In this document: one piece after another, positions 19,381 through 29,189 of the stretch
Layout of the letters: every line of letters starts with the position of its first letter
Numbering within the stretch: position 1 is the stretch's first letter
Translations under genes and position numbers: made by a program
Notes under the pieces: generated by a model
The model's database searches: none
Told to the model about the DNA's origin: nothing
What the model saw: the letters and a program-made list of their open reading frames with translations, nothing else
Assembly (NCBI RefSeq): GCF_014251275.1
Contig: NZ_CP059183.1
Span: forward strand, 268,501-332,500
DNA: 64,000 nt
Direction: 5' to 3'
From: Blattabacterium cuenoti
Lineage (GTDB): Bacteria > Bacteroidota > Bacteroidia > Flavobacteriales > Blattabacteriaceae

Positions 19381-20445
19381 TTATTCACTAACTTTATTTT
19401 GTTGAATTTCAACAGATTCCTTATGTAAAATTTCAAAAATATTTTCTAATAATTTTTCAGATAGACCTAAATTTTTACCAATACTAATATATCTTTTAAT
19501 AATATATTTCCATCTTTCTGGTTGAAAAATAGCAATATCTAAATTCTTTTTTATAGTTCCTAATTCTTTGGAAATTTTCATTCTTTTTGCTAAAAGAAAA
19601 ATAATATTTTCATCTAGTTCATCAATAAGAATTCTTAAAGAATCCAAATTAATTTTACTTTTATCTTTACTTCTAATGTTTAGTCTTTTTAAGATATCAT
19701 AAAGATTCTCTGGGGTTATTTGTTGTTGAGCATCACTCCAAGCTTTATCAGGATTACAATGACTTTCTATCATAATTCCATCGCATGGAAAATGAAAAGC
19801 TTTATTAGTTATATCCATAATACCTTTTCTGTTTCCACAAATATGAGAAGGATCACATATAATAGGAATATTAGATATTATTTTTCTTAATTCTAATAAA
19901 ATATTCCAATTAGGTTGATTTCTATATTTAGAATGCTTGTAAATGAAAAACCCTCTATGAATTACTCCTAACTTTCTAATACCTTTTTTTAATAAACGTT
20001 CTAATGCTCCTATCCATAATTCTAAATCAGGATGTATAGGGTTTTTTACCAATACAATTGGATTACTACCTTCTAAAGCTTCTGCTATTTCTTGAATAGT
20101 AAAAGGACTTGCAGTACTCCTAGCTCCAATCCAAAGAACATCTATATCGTTACCTATACATTGTTCAACATGTTTAGCATTAGCTACTTCAGTAGCTACC
20201 ATTATACCGAATTTTCTTTTTACTTCTTGTAACCATTTCAATCCTTTTTCTCCTACACCTTCAAAATTGTTGGGTTTAGTTCTAGGTTTCCATATCCCTG
20301 CCCTGAAAATTTGTATATGACACGATTCCTTCAATCTTTTAGCTGTTTCAAGAACTTGTTGTTCATTCTCTGCACTACAAGGACCTGATATAACAAATGG
20401 AACTTCCCATTTATCAATCCATGATCTATCTATATTATTATTCAT
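19381..20445 (-). CDS. Bifunctional DAHP synthase / chorismate mutase
   Basis: First step of the shikimate pathway fused to the branch step to prephenate. It has 354 residues. The N-terminal two-thirds is the KDO8P/DAHP synthase barrel, with VISGPCSAENEQQV near 18, IWKPRTKPNNFEG, LWIGARST and CDPSHICG. The last roughly 85 residues form an AroQ-type chorismate mutase helix bundle (LRILIDELDENIIFLLAKRM). This domain order is usual in Bacteroidota. It sits downstream of tyrA across 59 bases, in an aromatic block with pheA and an aminotransferase. Confidence 0.92.
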   Translation of the reverse strand: MNNNIDRSWIDKWEVPFVISGPCSAENEQQVLETAKRLKESCHIQIFRAGIWKPRTKPNNFEGVGEKGLKWLQEVKRKFGIMVATEVANAKHVEQCIGNDIDVLWIGARSTASPFTIQEIAEALEGSNPIVLVKNPIHPDLELWIGALERLLKKGIRKLGVIHRGFFIYKHSKYRNQPNWNILLELRKIISNIPIICDPSHICGNRKGIMDITNKAFHFPCDGIMIESHCNPDKAWSDAQQQITPENLYDILKRLNIRSKDKSKINLDSLRILIDELDENIIFLLAKRMKISKELGTIKKNLDIAIFQPERWKYIIKRYISIGKNLGLSEKLLENIFEILHKESVEIQQNKVSE

Positions 20446-20504
20446 AATGTATATGATGTATATGTATAATGTATTTTACCATCAAAATTCATAATACAAT
20501 TAAT

Positions 20505-21356
20505 TTACACATATTTTTTATTATCTTTGATATCGTTTGCTCGTTTAATATATTGAAAAATTTTATTAAATTTTTTTTTCAATAAATAATTACGAACATC
20601 TTCCAATGAATCAATATAAAAGTTGATTGATTGAATTATATTTTCTCTATTAGACATAAAAATCGGTAACCAGGTTTCTGCTTTGCTTTTTGCTAAACGT
20701 GTAGTAGAATATAAACCACTGCCCATCATATTATTAATAATTTCTTTTCTTTTTTCGAATTTTTTTAGTACTGTATTTGCTAAAGAAAATGAAATAACAT
20801 GAGGTAAATGAGATACATATGCAATATACATATCATGTTCCTCAGAAGTTACATAAATCATTTCCATTCCCATAATAGAATATATTTTTTTTACAATATA
20901 TATTGCATCTGGATCACTAAGTTCTGAATCACAAATAATACAATTCTTATTATAAAATAGATCAGTACTAGCTGAAATAGGGCCTGATTTTTCTATTCCT
21001 GCAATAGGATGAGTTGCGACAAATCTATTTCTTTTTGGATGATATCGTATACTATTACAAATAGTTTTTTTTGTAGATCCAGTGTCTAAAATAACAGTAT
21101 TTATACTTATTTTATTTAGAATACTTGGAAGTATTTTTTTTATTCCATCTACTGGAATAGATAAAATAATCAAGGATGATTGCATAACAAGATCTTTCAA
21201 AGGAATGATCTCATCTACAATTCCAAGTTTTAGGGCATTCAAAGCATTGTCATGGTTATAATCCATTCCTATAAATTTATCTCCAAAATTTGATTTTTTC
21301 AATTTCAATCCAATAGATCCTCCAATTAAACCTAATCCGATAATTCCAATATTCAT
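20505..21356 (-). CDS. tyrA: Prephenate dehydrogenase
   Basis: Oxidative decarboxylation of prephenate to 4-hydroxyphenylpyruvate, the tyrosine branch. The protein has 283 residues. The NAD-binding Rossmann motif GLGLIGGS is at 7-14. ILDTGSTKK, ATHPIAGIEKSGP and SHLPHVISFSLA are typical of TyrA. No ACT domain or chorismate mutase is attached; the mutase is on the neighbouring DAHP synthase. Its ATG overlaps the upstream aminotransferase stop as ATGA (21353-21356), a sign of translational coupling. Confidence 0.94.
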   Translation of the reverse strand: MNIGIIGLGLIGGSIGLKLKKSNFGDKFIGMDYNHDNALNALKLGIVDEIIPLKDLVMQSSLIILSIPVDGIKKILPSILNKISINTVILDTGSTKKTICNSIRYHPKRNRFVATHPIAGIEKSGPISASTDLFYNKNCIICDSELSDPDAIYIVKKIYSIMGMEMIYVTSEEHDMYIAYVSHLPHVISFSLANTVLKKFEKRKEIINNMMGSGLYSTTRLAKSKAETWLPIFMSNRENIIQSINFYIDSLEDVRNYLLKKKFNKIFQYIKRANDIKDNKKYV

Positions 21357-22507
21357 GAGAAAATTCTATTTTTTGCTTTACATAAAAGTTCTATAGGACA
21401 ACATATGGAAAATCTAACATAACCCTTTCCATTATTTCCAAATATTCTTCCAGGAGTGATAAATATATGATATTTATTTAGAAATTTTTCCGTCCATATG
21501 TAGTCATTGGGATTACTTCCTTTTAACTTAGCCCAAACAAATATTCCTGAACATTTTTTTGAATATTCTAAGTTCATATAATCACAGATATCCCATATAA
21601 TTTTTCTTCTTTTCAAGTATTCTTTGTTAATTTTATTAAACCAATCTTCACCATGTTTCATAGCTTCAACTGCTCCAATTTGTATGGGATAATACATTCC
21701 AGAATCCATTTGGCTTTTTACTTTTAGGATGTTATTAATAAATTCTTTTTTTCCTATTACCATACCTACTCTCCATCCAGGCATATTATAACTTTTACTT
21801 AAAGAATTCAACTCCAATGCTATATCTTTAGATTTATTTGCGTTAAATATGCTTAAATAACGTTTATCATTCAATATAAAACTATAGGGATTGTCGTAAA
21901 CAAGTAAAATTTTATTCTTTATTGCGAAAGTAACAATTCTTTCTAAATCATTTAATGCAATTGTAGCTCCAGTAGGCATATGGGGGTAATTAACCCACAT
22001 TATTTTAACTTTTGACAGATTTAAAGATTCTAATAATTGTAGGTTTGGTAACCAATTTCCACTTTCATAAAGATCATAATAAATAATTTTTGCCTCTAAA
22101 AGTTTTGATATAGAAGAATAAACAGGATAACCAGGATTTGGTACTAGGACTTGATCCCCTTTATTCAAATAAGATAGACTTATATGCATAATTCCTTCCT
22201 TAGATCCCATTAGTGGTAATATTTCATTTTTAGGATCTACACACACCTTATACATATTAAAATACCAATCTGAAATAGATTTTCTAAGTTTTTCTATTCC
22301 AATATATTTCTGATAAGTATTAGAATAAGGAAATTCTGATGACTCCTTCATTTTCTTAATTACACTATATGGTGGCAAAAGATCAGGATTTCCAATTCCT
22401 AAATTTATTACTTTTATACCATTTTTTTCTATATCATGTATTTCCTTCTTTTTTTTAGAAAAAAAATATTCAGATATTTTATTCATTCTCTTTGCTGATA
22501 CAATCAT
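21353..22507 (-). CDS. Class I aminotransferase in the aromatic operon
   Basis: PLP-dependent aminotransferase of 384 residues. Visible motifs are NLGIGNPDLLPP near 35, NYPHMPTGA in place of the usual NPTG region, YDNPYSF, and the PLP lysine in LNSLSKSYNMPGWRVGM. It lies between pheA and tyrA with ATGA overlaps on both sides. It therefore most likely transaminates phenylpyruvate and 4-hydroxyphenylpyruvate to phenylalanine and tyrosine. By sequence alone it could also be an LL-diaminopimelate or aspartate-type enzyme; the operon context is the main argument. Confidence 0.82.
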   Translation of the reverse strand: MIVSAKRMNKISEYFFSKKKKEIHDIEKNGIKVINLGIGNPDLLPPYSVIKKMKESSEFPYSNTYQKYIGIEKLRKSISDWYFNMYKVCVDPKNEILPLMGSKEGIMHISLSYLNKGDQVLVPNPGYPVYSSISKLLEAKIIYYDLYESGNWLPNLQLLESLNLSKVKIMWVNYPHMPTGATIALNDLERIVTFAIKNKILLVYDNPYSFILNDKRYLSIFNANKSKDIALELNSLSKSYNMPGWRVGMVIGKKEFINNILKVKSQMDSGMYYPIQIGAVEAMKHGEDWFNKINKEYLKRRKIIWDICDYMNLEYSKKCSGIFVWAKLKGSNPNDYIWTEKFLNKYHIFITPGRIFGNNGKGYVRFSICCPIELLCKAKNRIFS

Positions 22508-23349
22508 GATGTTTTATTAATTATTCCATTTTTATATTCTCCCATTATTGATAATTTATGTATACATGGAATTTTTTTAATTTTTTTTTTCATTTTATGA
22601 TAATCTTTCACGTTATTAAATATAATGTCAACATAAAATGAATATTCCCATGGGATTTTTATTATTGGAATAGATTGTATTTTAGTCATATTTATTCCAA
22701 TATTAGATATTAAACTCAGTATTTTAGATAAACTACCAGTTTTATGCAAGATTTTTAGTTTTAAGGATGCTTTATTAAAAAAAGAAGAATAATTTTTACA
22801 ATCATTATTCTGAATTACAAAAAATCTTGTAAAATTATTTTTAATAGTTTGTATGCTGTTAGAAATTATTTCCAATCCATATTCTTTAGCTGCATTTTCA
22901 GAAGCTATTGCTGCTAATCCTTTTTTTTTGTATATAGAAATATATCTTGCTGCGGCAGCAGTATCATAATACTCATATATTTTTATGTAAGGATGTGAAA
23001 ATATAAATAATTCACATTGTAAAATTGCCATAGGATGAGAATAAATTTCCTTTATATCCTCTAAATTTTGGCCGGGGTATGCAATTAAATGATGTTTGAT
23101 TGGCATATATACTTCTCCAACTATTTTTAAATTGTATTCTGATAAAAGATTATAATTTGTTAATATAGTACCTGCTATAGTATTTTCTATAGCCATAACT
23201 CCTACATCTACAATTGATTCAGCTACAGAAGTTGCCAATTCTCTAAAAGTAGAACATTCCATTAACTTATAATTACATCCTTCAAAATAACTGGATACAG
23301 CTGCATGATGGAAACACCCTTTTACTCCTTGTATAGCTATCCTTTTCAT
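22504..23349 (-). CDS. pheA: Prephenate dehydratase
   Basis: Converts prephenate to phenylpyruvate. The protein has 281 residues. The dehydratase domain has AIQGVKGCFHHAA at the N-terminus, VMAIENTIAGTI, and the signature threonine in NNFTRFFVI. A C-terminal ACT domain follows (about residues 195-270), usually the phenylalanine feedback site; the GALV and ESRP motifs are not clearly recognisable. This is a single-function dehydratase, since chorismate mutase is fused elsewhere. It is first in the minus-strand aromatic block and is divergent from mntH across 266 bases. Confidence 0.93.
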   Translation of the reverse strand: MKRIAIQGVKGCFHHAAVSSYFEGCNYKLMECSTFRELATSVAESIVDVGVMAIENTIAGTILTNYNLLSEYNLKIVGEVYMPIKHHLIAYPGQNLEDIKEIYSHPMAILQCELFIFSHPYIKIYEYYDTAAAARYISIYKKKGLAAIASENAAKEYGLEIISNSIQTIKNNFTRFFVIQNNDCKNYSSFFNKASLKLKILHKTGSLSKILSLISNIGINMTKIQSIPIIKIPWEYSFYVDIIFNNVKDYHKMKKKIKKIPCIHKLSIMGEYKNGIINKTS

Positions 23350-23615
23350 TCATAAAGCATAAAGTAAAAAAAAACTAAAATACCAAAAATTTTATTAAAA
23401 AAATAAAAATCAAGTATAGTATATACCTATATATATACCTAACCTAACCTATATAGTATAGTAACAGTAACAGACCTAAAAAAATAAATTTATATTCAAA
23501 TATATAAAATTACTTTTAATAATGCAATTTTATACTTTATACTGTTTTTAAAAAATAGTAATGTAAATGAAATAATGAAATTTTACATTTAATTTATCTT
23601 TTCATATAATATAAT
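23350..23615. other. Divergent intergenic region with short direct repeats (pheA/mntH)
   Basis: The longest non-coding gap outside the rRNA region, 266 bases and very A+T-rich. No gene or tRNA is seen. Around 23413-23473 there are small direct repeats: TATAGTATA twice, TATATACCT twice, ACCTA units in a row, and AGTAAC twice. It must hold promoters for the aromatic block (minus) and mntH (plus). A regulator site is possible but no known operator was recognised. Confidence 0.5.
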
Positions 23616-24971
23616 ATGAATAAAAAGAAAAATAAATATTATTTAGGATGGAGAAAAAAAAATACTACTCCTACTCTTTCAGAAGTTTTTTCTTCTATTC
23701 CTGTTTATACACAAAATATATGGAAAAAAATTTATGCTTTTACTGGCCCGGGCTTATTAATTTCTGTAGGATATATGGATCCTGGAAATTGGGCAACAGA
23801 TATAGCTGGGGGATCAAAGTTTGGATATATGTTATTATCTGTTATTTGCATATCAAATTTTTTTGCTATTATTTTACAACATTTATCTATAAAATTAGGA
23901 ATAGTTTGTGAAAGAGATCTAGCACAAGCCTGCAGAGATCATTATCCTCCTATGGTTAGTTTTATATTATGGATATTATGTGAAATTGCTATTTCTGCTT
24001 GTGATCTGGCTGAGATTATTGGATCAGTAATAGCATTAAAACTACTATTTAAAATTCCTATATTATGGGGAGTTTTTATTACTGCAACAGACGTTTTAAT
24101 TATTTTATTTTTTCAATACAAGGGGTTTAGATATATAGAAAGTATAGTAGCAACTCTAATCTTTATTATACTAGTTTGCTTCATTTTTGAATTAATACAT
24201 TCTAAACCTGAAATTACTGAAATATTAAAAGGAATTATTCCAAATACTGAAATTATTAATAATTATAGGTCTTTTTATATATCTATAGGAATCTTAGGTG
24301 CTACAGTCATGCCACACAATCTTTATCTTCATTCAAGTATTATACAAACCAGGAAATACCCCCGCACTATCAAAGGAAAAAAAATGGCCATTAAATATGC
24401 AACTATAGACAGTACATTTTCTTTGTTATTAGCATTTTTTATTAATGCATCTATATTAATTATATCTGCAGCTACTTTTCATAAATTTGGATATACAGAA
24501 GTATCAGATATTACTGAGGCCCACAAGCTTTTAACACCTATAATAGGTTCAAGTCTTTCTGGAGTTTTATTTGCTTTAGCTTTGCTAGCATCAGGACAAA
24601 ATGCTACCATAGCTGGAACACTTTCTGGACAAATAGTTATGGAAGGGTTCATTAATATTAAATTGAAACCTTGGATAAGAAGATTAATAACCCGATTAAT
24701 TGCTATAATACCTGCTATTATTGTAACTATAATTTATGGAGAAAAAGGAACATCAGAATTATTAATAATAAGTCAAATAATTTTATCTATTCAACTAATA
24801 TTCACTATTATACCATTAGTAAATTTTACAGGAGATCATGATAAAATGGGTTTATTTACAAATGGTCCAATTTTGAAAATTACATCTTGGATAATTACTA
24901 TTGTTGTAATTATTCTAAATATGTTTTTATTGTATAATACTTTAATCCGTGGAAATTATTTCAAAATTTAA
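23616..24971 (+). CDS. mntH: Nramp-family divalent metal transporter MntH
   Basis: Proton-coupled Mn2+/Fe2+ importer in the inner membrane. It has 451 residues and about eleven hydrophobic segments. The metal-site motif DPGN is at 55-58 within SVGYMDPGNWATD. The second site, GATVMPHNLYLHSS with A-x-M-P-H, is intact, as is GQNATIAGTLSGQ. The 3' end overlaps the convergent rplI by 30 bases (24942-24971). Confidence 0.94.
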   Translation: MNKKKNKYYLGWRKKNTTPTLSEVFSSIPVYTQNIWKKIYAFTGPGLLISVGYMDPGNWATDIAGGSKFGYMLLSVICISNFFAIILQHLSIKLGIVCERDLAQACRDHYPPMVSFILWILCEIAISACDLAEIIGSVIALKLLFKIPILWGVFITATDVLIILFFQYKGFRYIESIVATLIFIILVCFIFELIHSKPEITEILKGIIPNTEIINNYRSFYISIGILGATVMPHNLYLHSSIIQTRKYPRTIKGKKMAIKYATIDSTFSLLLAFFINASILIISAATFHKFGYTEVSDITEAHKLLTPIIGSSLSGVLFALALLASGQNATIAGTLSGQIVMEGFINIKLKPWIRRLITRLIAIIPAIIVTIIYGEKGTSELLIISQIILSIQLIFTIIPLVNFTGDHDKMGLFTNGPILKITSWIITIVVIILNMFLLYNTLIRGNYFKI

Positions 24972-25394
24972 CATATATTCTTGTTTGCTTTTGCTTGGTA
25001 TTATAATTTTTGCCTGATAGAGCCCAATTTTTTTAATTATTTTATTTCCAATAATTTTTATAAAGTTTTTGTCTATGGATATTCCTTTTTCATTTAATAC
25101 TTTAGTAAGATATTGATTATTAACAGAACCAAAAAGTTTTCCATTTTTACCTACTTTCATTGGAATTTTTATAAATAAATCTTTTAATTTATCTTCTATA
25201 GCTATTTTATCATATTCTTGTTCATAACGAATTTTTAATGTTTTATTATTATTAACATTTTTATAATATCCAGGTAATGAAAAAATAGCAAAACCTTTTG
25301 GAATTAGGTAATTCCTAGCATAACCAGGTTTTACATCTAATTCATCATATTTAAATCCTAGATTTTCTACATCTTTTTTTAAAATAATTTTCAT
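24942..25394 (-). CDS. rplI: 50S ribosomal protein L9
   Basis: Large-subunit protein of 150 residues, two small domains joined by a long helix. The N-terminal signature MKIILKKDVENLGFKYD and GYARNYLIPKGFAI are diagnostic. It is the last gene of the rpsF-rpsR-rplI group, the standard bacterial order. Its last ten codons overlap the end of mntH on the opposite strand. Confidence 0.97.
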   Translation of the reverse strand: MKIILKKDVENLGFKYDELDVKPGYARNYLIPKGFAIFSLPGYYKNVNNNKTLKIRYEQEYDKIAIEDKLKDLFIKIPMKVGKNGKLFGSVNNQYLTKVLNEKGISIDKNFIKIIGNKIIKKIGLYQAKIIIPSKSKQEYMLNFEIISTD

Positions 25395-25446
25395 TTTTCA
25401 TTTTTATTATTTTATTATATTTATATATTTTATTTTTATATTATTA

Positions 25447-25764
25447 TTATCTTAAATCATCTGTAACAAAAGGTAAAAGGCCTACTTGTCTACATCTCTT
25501 AATTGCAGAGTTAAGTTTATTTTGATTTTTCTGTAAAGTTCCTGTTATTCTACGAGGTAATATTTTTCCTTGTGCATTTAAAAATTTTATGAGAAATATA
25601 GGATCCTTGTAATCTATATACTTTATGTTTCTTTTTTGAAAATAACAATATTTTTTCTTAGATTTTGTCTCTATTTTAATAGGTGATAAATATCTTAAAT
25701 CACTATCTGTTTTGGATAATTTTGTATTATTTTTATTCACTTTCTCTAAGTTTAAGTTGCTCAT
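25447..25764 (-). CDS. rpsR: 30S ribosomal protein S18
   Basis: Small-subunit protein of 105 residues. The conserved core YIDYKDPIFLIKFLNAQGKILPRR and the C-terminal AIKRCRQVGLLPF identify S18. It carries an N-terminal extension of about 35 residues rich in lysine and asparagine. The only ATG is at 25764, which lies inside rpsF, so the genes overlap by 32 bases in different frames. Confidence 0.95.
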   Translation of the reverse strand: MSNLNLEKVNKNNTKLSKTDSDLRYLSPIKIETKSKKKYCYFQKRNIKYIDYKDPIFLIKFLNAQGKILPRRITGTLQKNQNKLNSAIKRCRQVGLLPFVTDDLR

Positions 25765-26101
25765 CTTTTTTTAAAATTTTTTTTCTTCTTATTACCGCAT
25801 ATTCTATTCCATATTTATCAAGTTTAACAGTTAAAAACCGTAATATACGCTCATCTTGTTTTAATTTTAATTCTAAATCGGAAATTGCATGTGGATTGAA
25901 TATAAATTCAAACAAATGATAACAGCCACTTTGTTTTTTTTTAATAGGATAAGCTAGTTTTTTTAATCCCCAATGTTCTTGATAAACTATTCTACCTTTT
26001 TTTTGTATAATATAATTTTCATATTCCTTTACCGTTTTTTTTGCTTGATCATCAGATAATATAGGAGTAATTATCATGATATTTTCATAATGTTTACACA
26101 T
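25733..26101 (-). CDS. rpsF: 30S ribosomal protein S6
   Basis: Small-subunit protein of 122 residues that pairs with S18. It opens MCKHYENIMIITPILSDDQ and carries GLKKLAYPIKKKQSGCYHLFEF, the S6 core. The C-terminal tail is charged (KKILKKDEQLKLRESE), and its coding region overlaps the start of rpsR by 32 bases. It leads the rpsF-rpsR-rplI group and follows gltX after 64 bases on the same strand. Confidence 0.96.
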   Translation of the reverse strand: MCKHYENIMIITPILSDDQAKKTVKEYENYIIQKKGRIVYQEHWGLKKLAYPIKKKQSGCYHLFEFIFNPHAISDLELKLKQDERILRFLTVKLDKYGIEYAVIRRKKILKKDEQLKLRESE

Positions 26102-26165
26102 TGGAATTTTTTTTAAAAAGATATATACATAAATCTATATTTTTATGTTCTTTTTTCAAAGAAAA

Positions 26166-27692
26166 TTATGGGAAAATTTTGTTATTCATTATATTAATAA
26201 ATTTATTAATACGTTTTACACTTTTATCTTTACCTATCATATATAAAATAATACAAATATCTACACCTTTGCCCTCTCCTACTAATGCTAATCGTACTAA
26301 TTGCATTATTTTATGTCTTTTTTTTATTGTTTTAAACGATTCCTTCAAATATTCATATGTAAATGGATTTACTCTACATAATAAATTACAAGTATTCTCT
26401 AGTTTAGAGACTATATCAATCTTAGTCTTATAATTACTAAAATCTATTTCTTCATATTCATAACGTTTAGGTGAAGTAAAAAAATAAAAAGATTTTTCCC
26501 ATATTTCATGCACAAAATGAATTCTATCTATTGTTATATCTATCACTTTGTTTAAATAATCTTGTTTACATACAATAGAACGTTTTTTTAATTCTTTACA
26601 TAATAAATTAAAGATTATTTTTTTATTTTTCTTCACATATTGTTTATTAAACCAAATTAATTTTTCTATATTGAAAAAAACTCCTGATTTTTTTATTCTT
26701 TCTAAAGAAAAAAAATTTTCCAATTCTTTCAAAGAAAAAATTTCTTTTTTTCCTCCTGGATTCCACCCTAATAAAGCTAACATATTCACAAATGCTTCTG
26801 GAAAATATCCAAGTTCTCTATATCCAGGAATAAAGGTATTTGTATTGGGATCTTTCCATTGTATAGGAAATAAGGGTATTTTATTATAATTTATCTCCCT
26901 TTTACTAATTTTTCCTTTTCCATTATTTTTTAATATTAAAGGAAGATGAACAAAATAAGGAATATCCCACCCGAACGATTTATATAATAATACATGTAAA
27001 AACATAGATGAAATCCATTCTTCACCTCTAATAACATGAGTAATTTTCATTAAATAATCATCTACTGTATTAGCTAAATGGTAAGTTGCTCCTCCATTTG
27101 ATTTCAATAGTATTTTATCATCTAAATGTTCAGTATTCATTTCTAATGGGCCACGTATAATGTCATGTATTTTCAACATTTTACCAGGAGTAACTTTAAA
27201 CCTAATTACATAGGGTAAATTATTTTTAAATTTAATATGTAATTGCTTTTTGGTCATGGTTAAAGAGTTATTTAAAAACATTCTGGTCCTATGGTTGTAA
27301 GAAAAAGTTTTTCCCATGTTTTTATATTCATTTCTCTTTTTATTCAAATCTTCAAACGTATCAAATGCATAATAAGCATGCCCACTTTGTAACAATTTAT
27401 TTAAATAAAATATATAAATTTTACCTCTTTTAGATTGATAATAAGGGGCGTAAGGGCCATCACCAAATCCTACTCCTTCGTCAGGTATTATTCCACACCA
27501 TTTTAGTGATTCTAAAATATATGATACTGAATTATGTATAAATCTTTCTCTATCTGTATCTTCTATCCTGAGAATAAATGTACCTTTATGTTTCTTAGCA
27601 AAAAGATAATTATATAATGCAGTTCTTATTCCACCTAAATGTAGTGGGCCAGTAGGACTCGGAGCAAAACGCACTCTTACAAAATTTTTCAT
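26166..27692 (-). CDS. gltX: Glutamyl-tRNA synthetase
   Basis: Charges tRNA-Glu. The class I enzyme has 508 residues. The HIGH-type motif is in RFAPSPTGPLHLGGIRTALY (8-27) and the KMSKS-type motif is KGKISKRE. VIRGEEWISSMFLH and WNPGGKKEIFSL are also typical. The anticodon-binding helical domain is present at the C-terminus. It lies 15 bases downstream of mnmE on the same strand. Confidence 0.96.
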   Translation of the reverse strand: MKNFVRVRFAPSPTGPLHLGGIRTALYNYLFAKKHKGTFILRIEDTDRERFIHNSVSYILESLKWCGIIPDEGVGFGDGPYAPYYQSKRGKIYIFYLNKLLQSGHAYYAFDTFEDLNKKRNEYKNMGKTFSYNHRTRMFLNNSLTMTKKQLHIKFKNNLPYVIRFKVTPGKMLKIHDIIRGPLEMNTEHLDDKILLKSNGGATYHLANTVDDYLMKITHVIRGEEWISSMFLHVLLYKSFGWDIPYFVHLPLILKNNGKGKISKREINYNKIPLFPIQWKDPNTNTFIPGYRELGYFPEAFVNMLALLGWNPGGKKEIFSLKELENFFSLERIKKSGVFFNIEKLIWFNKQYVKKNKKIIFNLLCKELKKRSIVCKQDYLNKVIDITIDRIHFVHEIWEKSFYFFTSPKRYEYEEIDFSNYKTKIDIVSKLENTCNLLCRVNPFTYEYLKESFKTIKKRHKIMQLVRLALVGEGKGVDICIILYMIGKDKSVKRINKFINIMNNKIFP

Positions 27693-27707
27693 AATAAAAA
27701 AAAATTA

Positions 27708-29123
27708 TTACTTTCCAATGCAAAATTTAGAAAAAATATTATTTAATATTTCTTCACTAGTGATTTCTCCAGTAATTTTTCCTAAATAATGTAATACTTG
27801 TTTTATATGAATAGAAATGATTTCTTCAGAAAAACCCTTATTAAAAGCTTTATATGCTAAAGAAATTTCTTTTAATGAATGCTTAAAAACTTCGTAATGT
27901 CTACTTTGTGTTATAACAGTTTTTTTTGATTTTAATTTTTCAATAAATACTTTTCCTAAAGTATTAAGTATTTTTTGTATTCCATTGTAATTATTTGCAG
28001 AAATCTCAAAAAAATAAGAAACTTTTGATTCTATATTATAAAAATCTTTAAAAGAAGAGATGTCGGATTTATTCGCTATAGAAAAAATTGTTTTATCAGG
28101 ATATTTTATGTGAAGATTTTGAATATCATTAACAATTTTTTTTTGTTGTATTTTTTTTATAGTAGAATCTAAAATATATAATATAACTTGAGACTCTTCT
28201 ACTTTAATAAGCGTTTTTTCTATTCCAATATTTTCTATATAATCATTTGTATTTCTTATTCCTGCAGTATCTAAAAAACGAAAAAGTATCCCATTTATAA
28301 CTATAGACCCTTCTATAAAATCTCTAGTAGTTCCTTCTATAGGAGATATTATTGAACGTTCTTCTTGTATAATTTTGTTGAAAATAGTAGATTTTCCAAC
28401 ATTTGTTTCTCCAATAATCACAACATATATCCCACTTTTTATTGCATTCCCTAAGGAAAATGATTCAACTAATTTTTTAAAACTGCATTTTAATCCTAAT
28501 AATATATCACAAATTTCCGATTTTTTGCAGGAAATCATATTTTCTTCATAAAAATCTAACTCTACCTCTAACAAAGAAGATAAATGTAATAATTTTTTTC
28601 TTAAATTTTTAATATAATTAGATATTGATCCTTTTACCTGTTGAAAAGAAATATCATGTAAAGTTTTATTTCCAGATGAAATCAGATCTGATATAGCTTC
28701 AGCTTGCGATAAATCTAACTTTTTGTTCATAAAAGCTCTAAATGTAAATTCTCCAGGATGAGCTAACCTCATTCCTTTTCTAATTAATAAATTCAATATC
28801 TGTTGTTGAATATAATAAGATCCATGACAGGATATTTCTATCATATTTTCTCCTGTATAGGAAAATGGAGATTTAAAAATGGAAACTAAAACTTTATCCA
28901 AATTAGTATTAGTAGTATTATTATCATTTATAACATCTCTAATATAACCTAAATGAATGGTATGTGTAGATTGATCTTCTAAATTTTTACCAATTTTAAT
29001 AGAAAAAAAAATATTATTAATAATAGATATAGAATCTTTTCCTGAAATACGAATAATAGAAATTGCACTAGGGCCAATAGGAGTAGCTAATGCTACAATA
29101 GTATGATCATCGTAATAGTGCAT
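27708..29123 (-). CDS. mnmE: tRNA modification GTPase MnmE
   Basis: With MnmG it makes the 5-carboxymethylaminomethyl group at U34 of certain tRNAs. The protein has 471 residues. The N-terminal formyl-THF-binding domain opens DDHTIVALATPIGPSAISIIRISG. The GTPase domain has G1 GETNVGKST at 238-246, GTTRDFIEG, DTAGIR and NKSD. The conserved C-terminal FCIGK, with the catalytic cysteine, ends the protein. It is upstream of gltX and divergent from prmC. Confidence 0.96.
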   Translation of the reverse strand: MHYYDDHTIVALATPIGPSAISIIRISGKDSISIINNIFFSIKIGKNLEDQSTHTIHLGYIRDVINDNNTTNTNLDKVLVSIFKSPFSYTGENMIEISCHGSYYIQQQILNLLIRKGMRLAHPGEFTFRAFMNKKLDLSQAEAISDLISSGNKTLHDISFQQVKGSISNYIKNLRKKLLHLSSLLEVELDFYEENMISCKKSEICDILLGLKCSFKKLVESFSLGNAIKSGIYVVIIGETNVGKSTIFNKIIQEERSIISPIEGTTRDFIEGSIVINGILFRFLDTAGIRNTNDYIENIGIEKTLIKVEESQVILYILDSTIKKIQQKKIVNDIQNLHIKYPDKTIFSIANKSDISSFKDFYNIESKVSYFFEISANNYNGIQKILNTLGKVFIEKLKSKKTVITQSRHYEVFKHSLKEISLAYKAFNKGFSEEIISIHIKQVLHYLGKITGEITSEEILNNIFSKFCIGK

Positions 29124-29189
29124 TATCTCTTTTATGATTAAATATATGAAAAAATCAGTATTTTTTTAGCATTATTATAATTTTTATTA

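Noticed and set aside
26101..26433. A 110-codon plus-strand open frame
   Set aside because: It is antisense to the 3' end of gltX, hydrophobic only because of the A+T-rich reverse strand.
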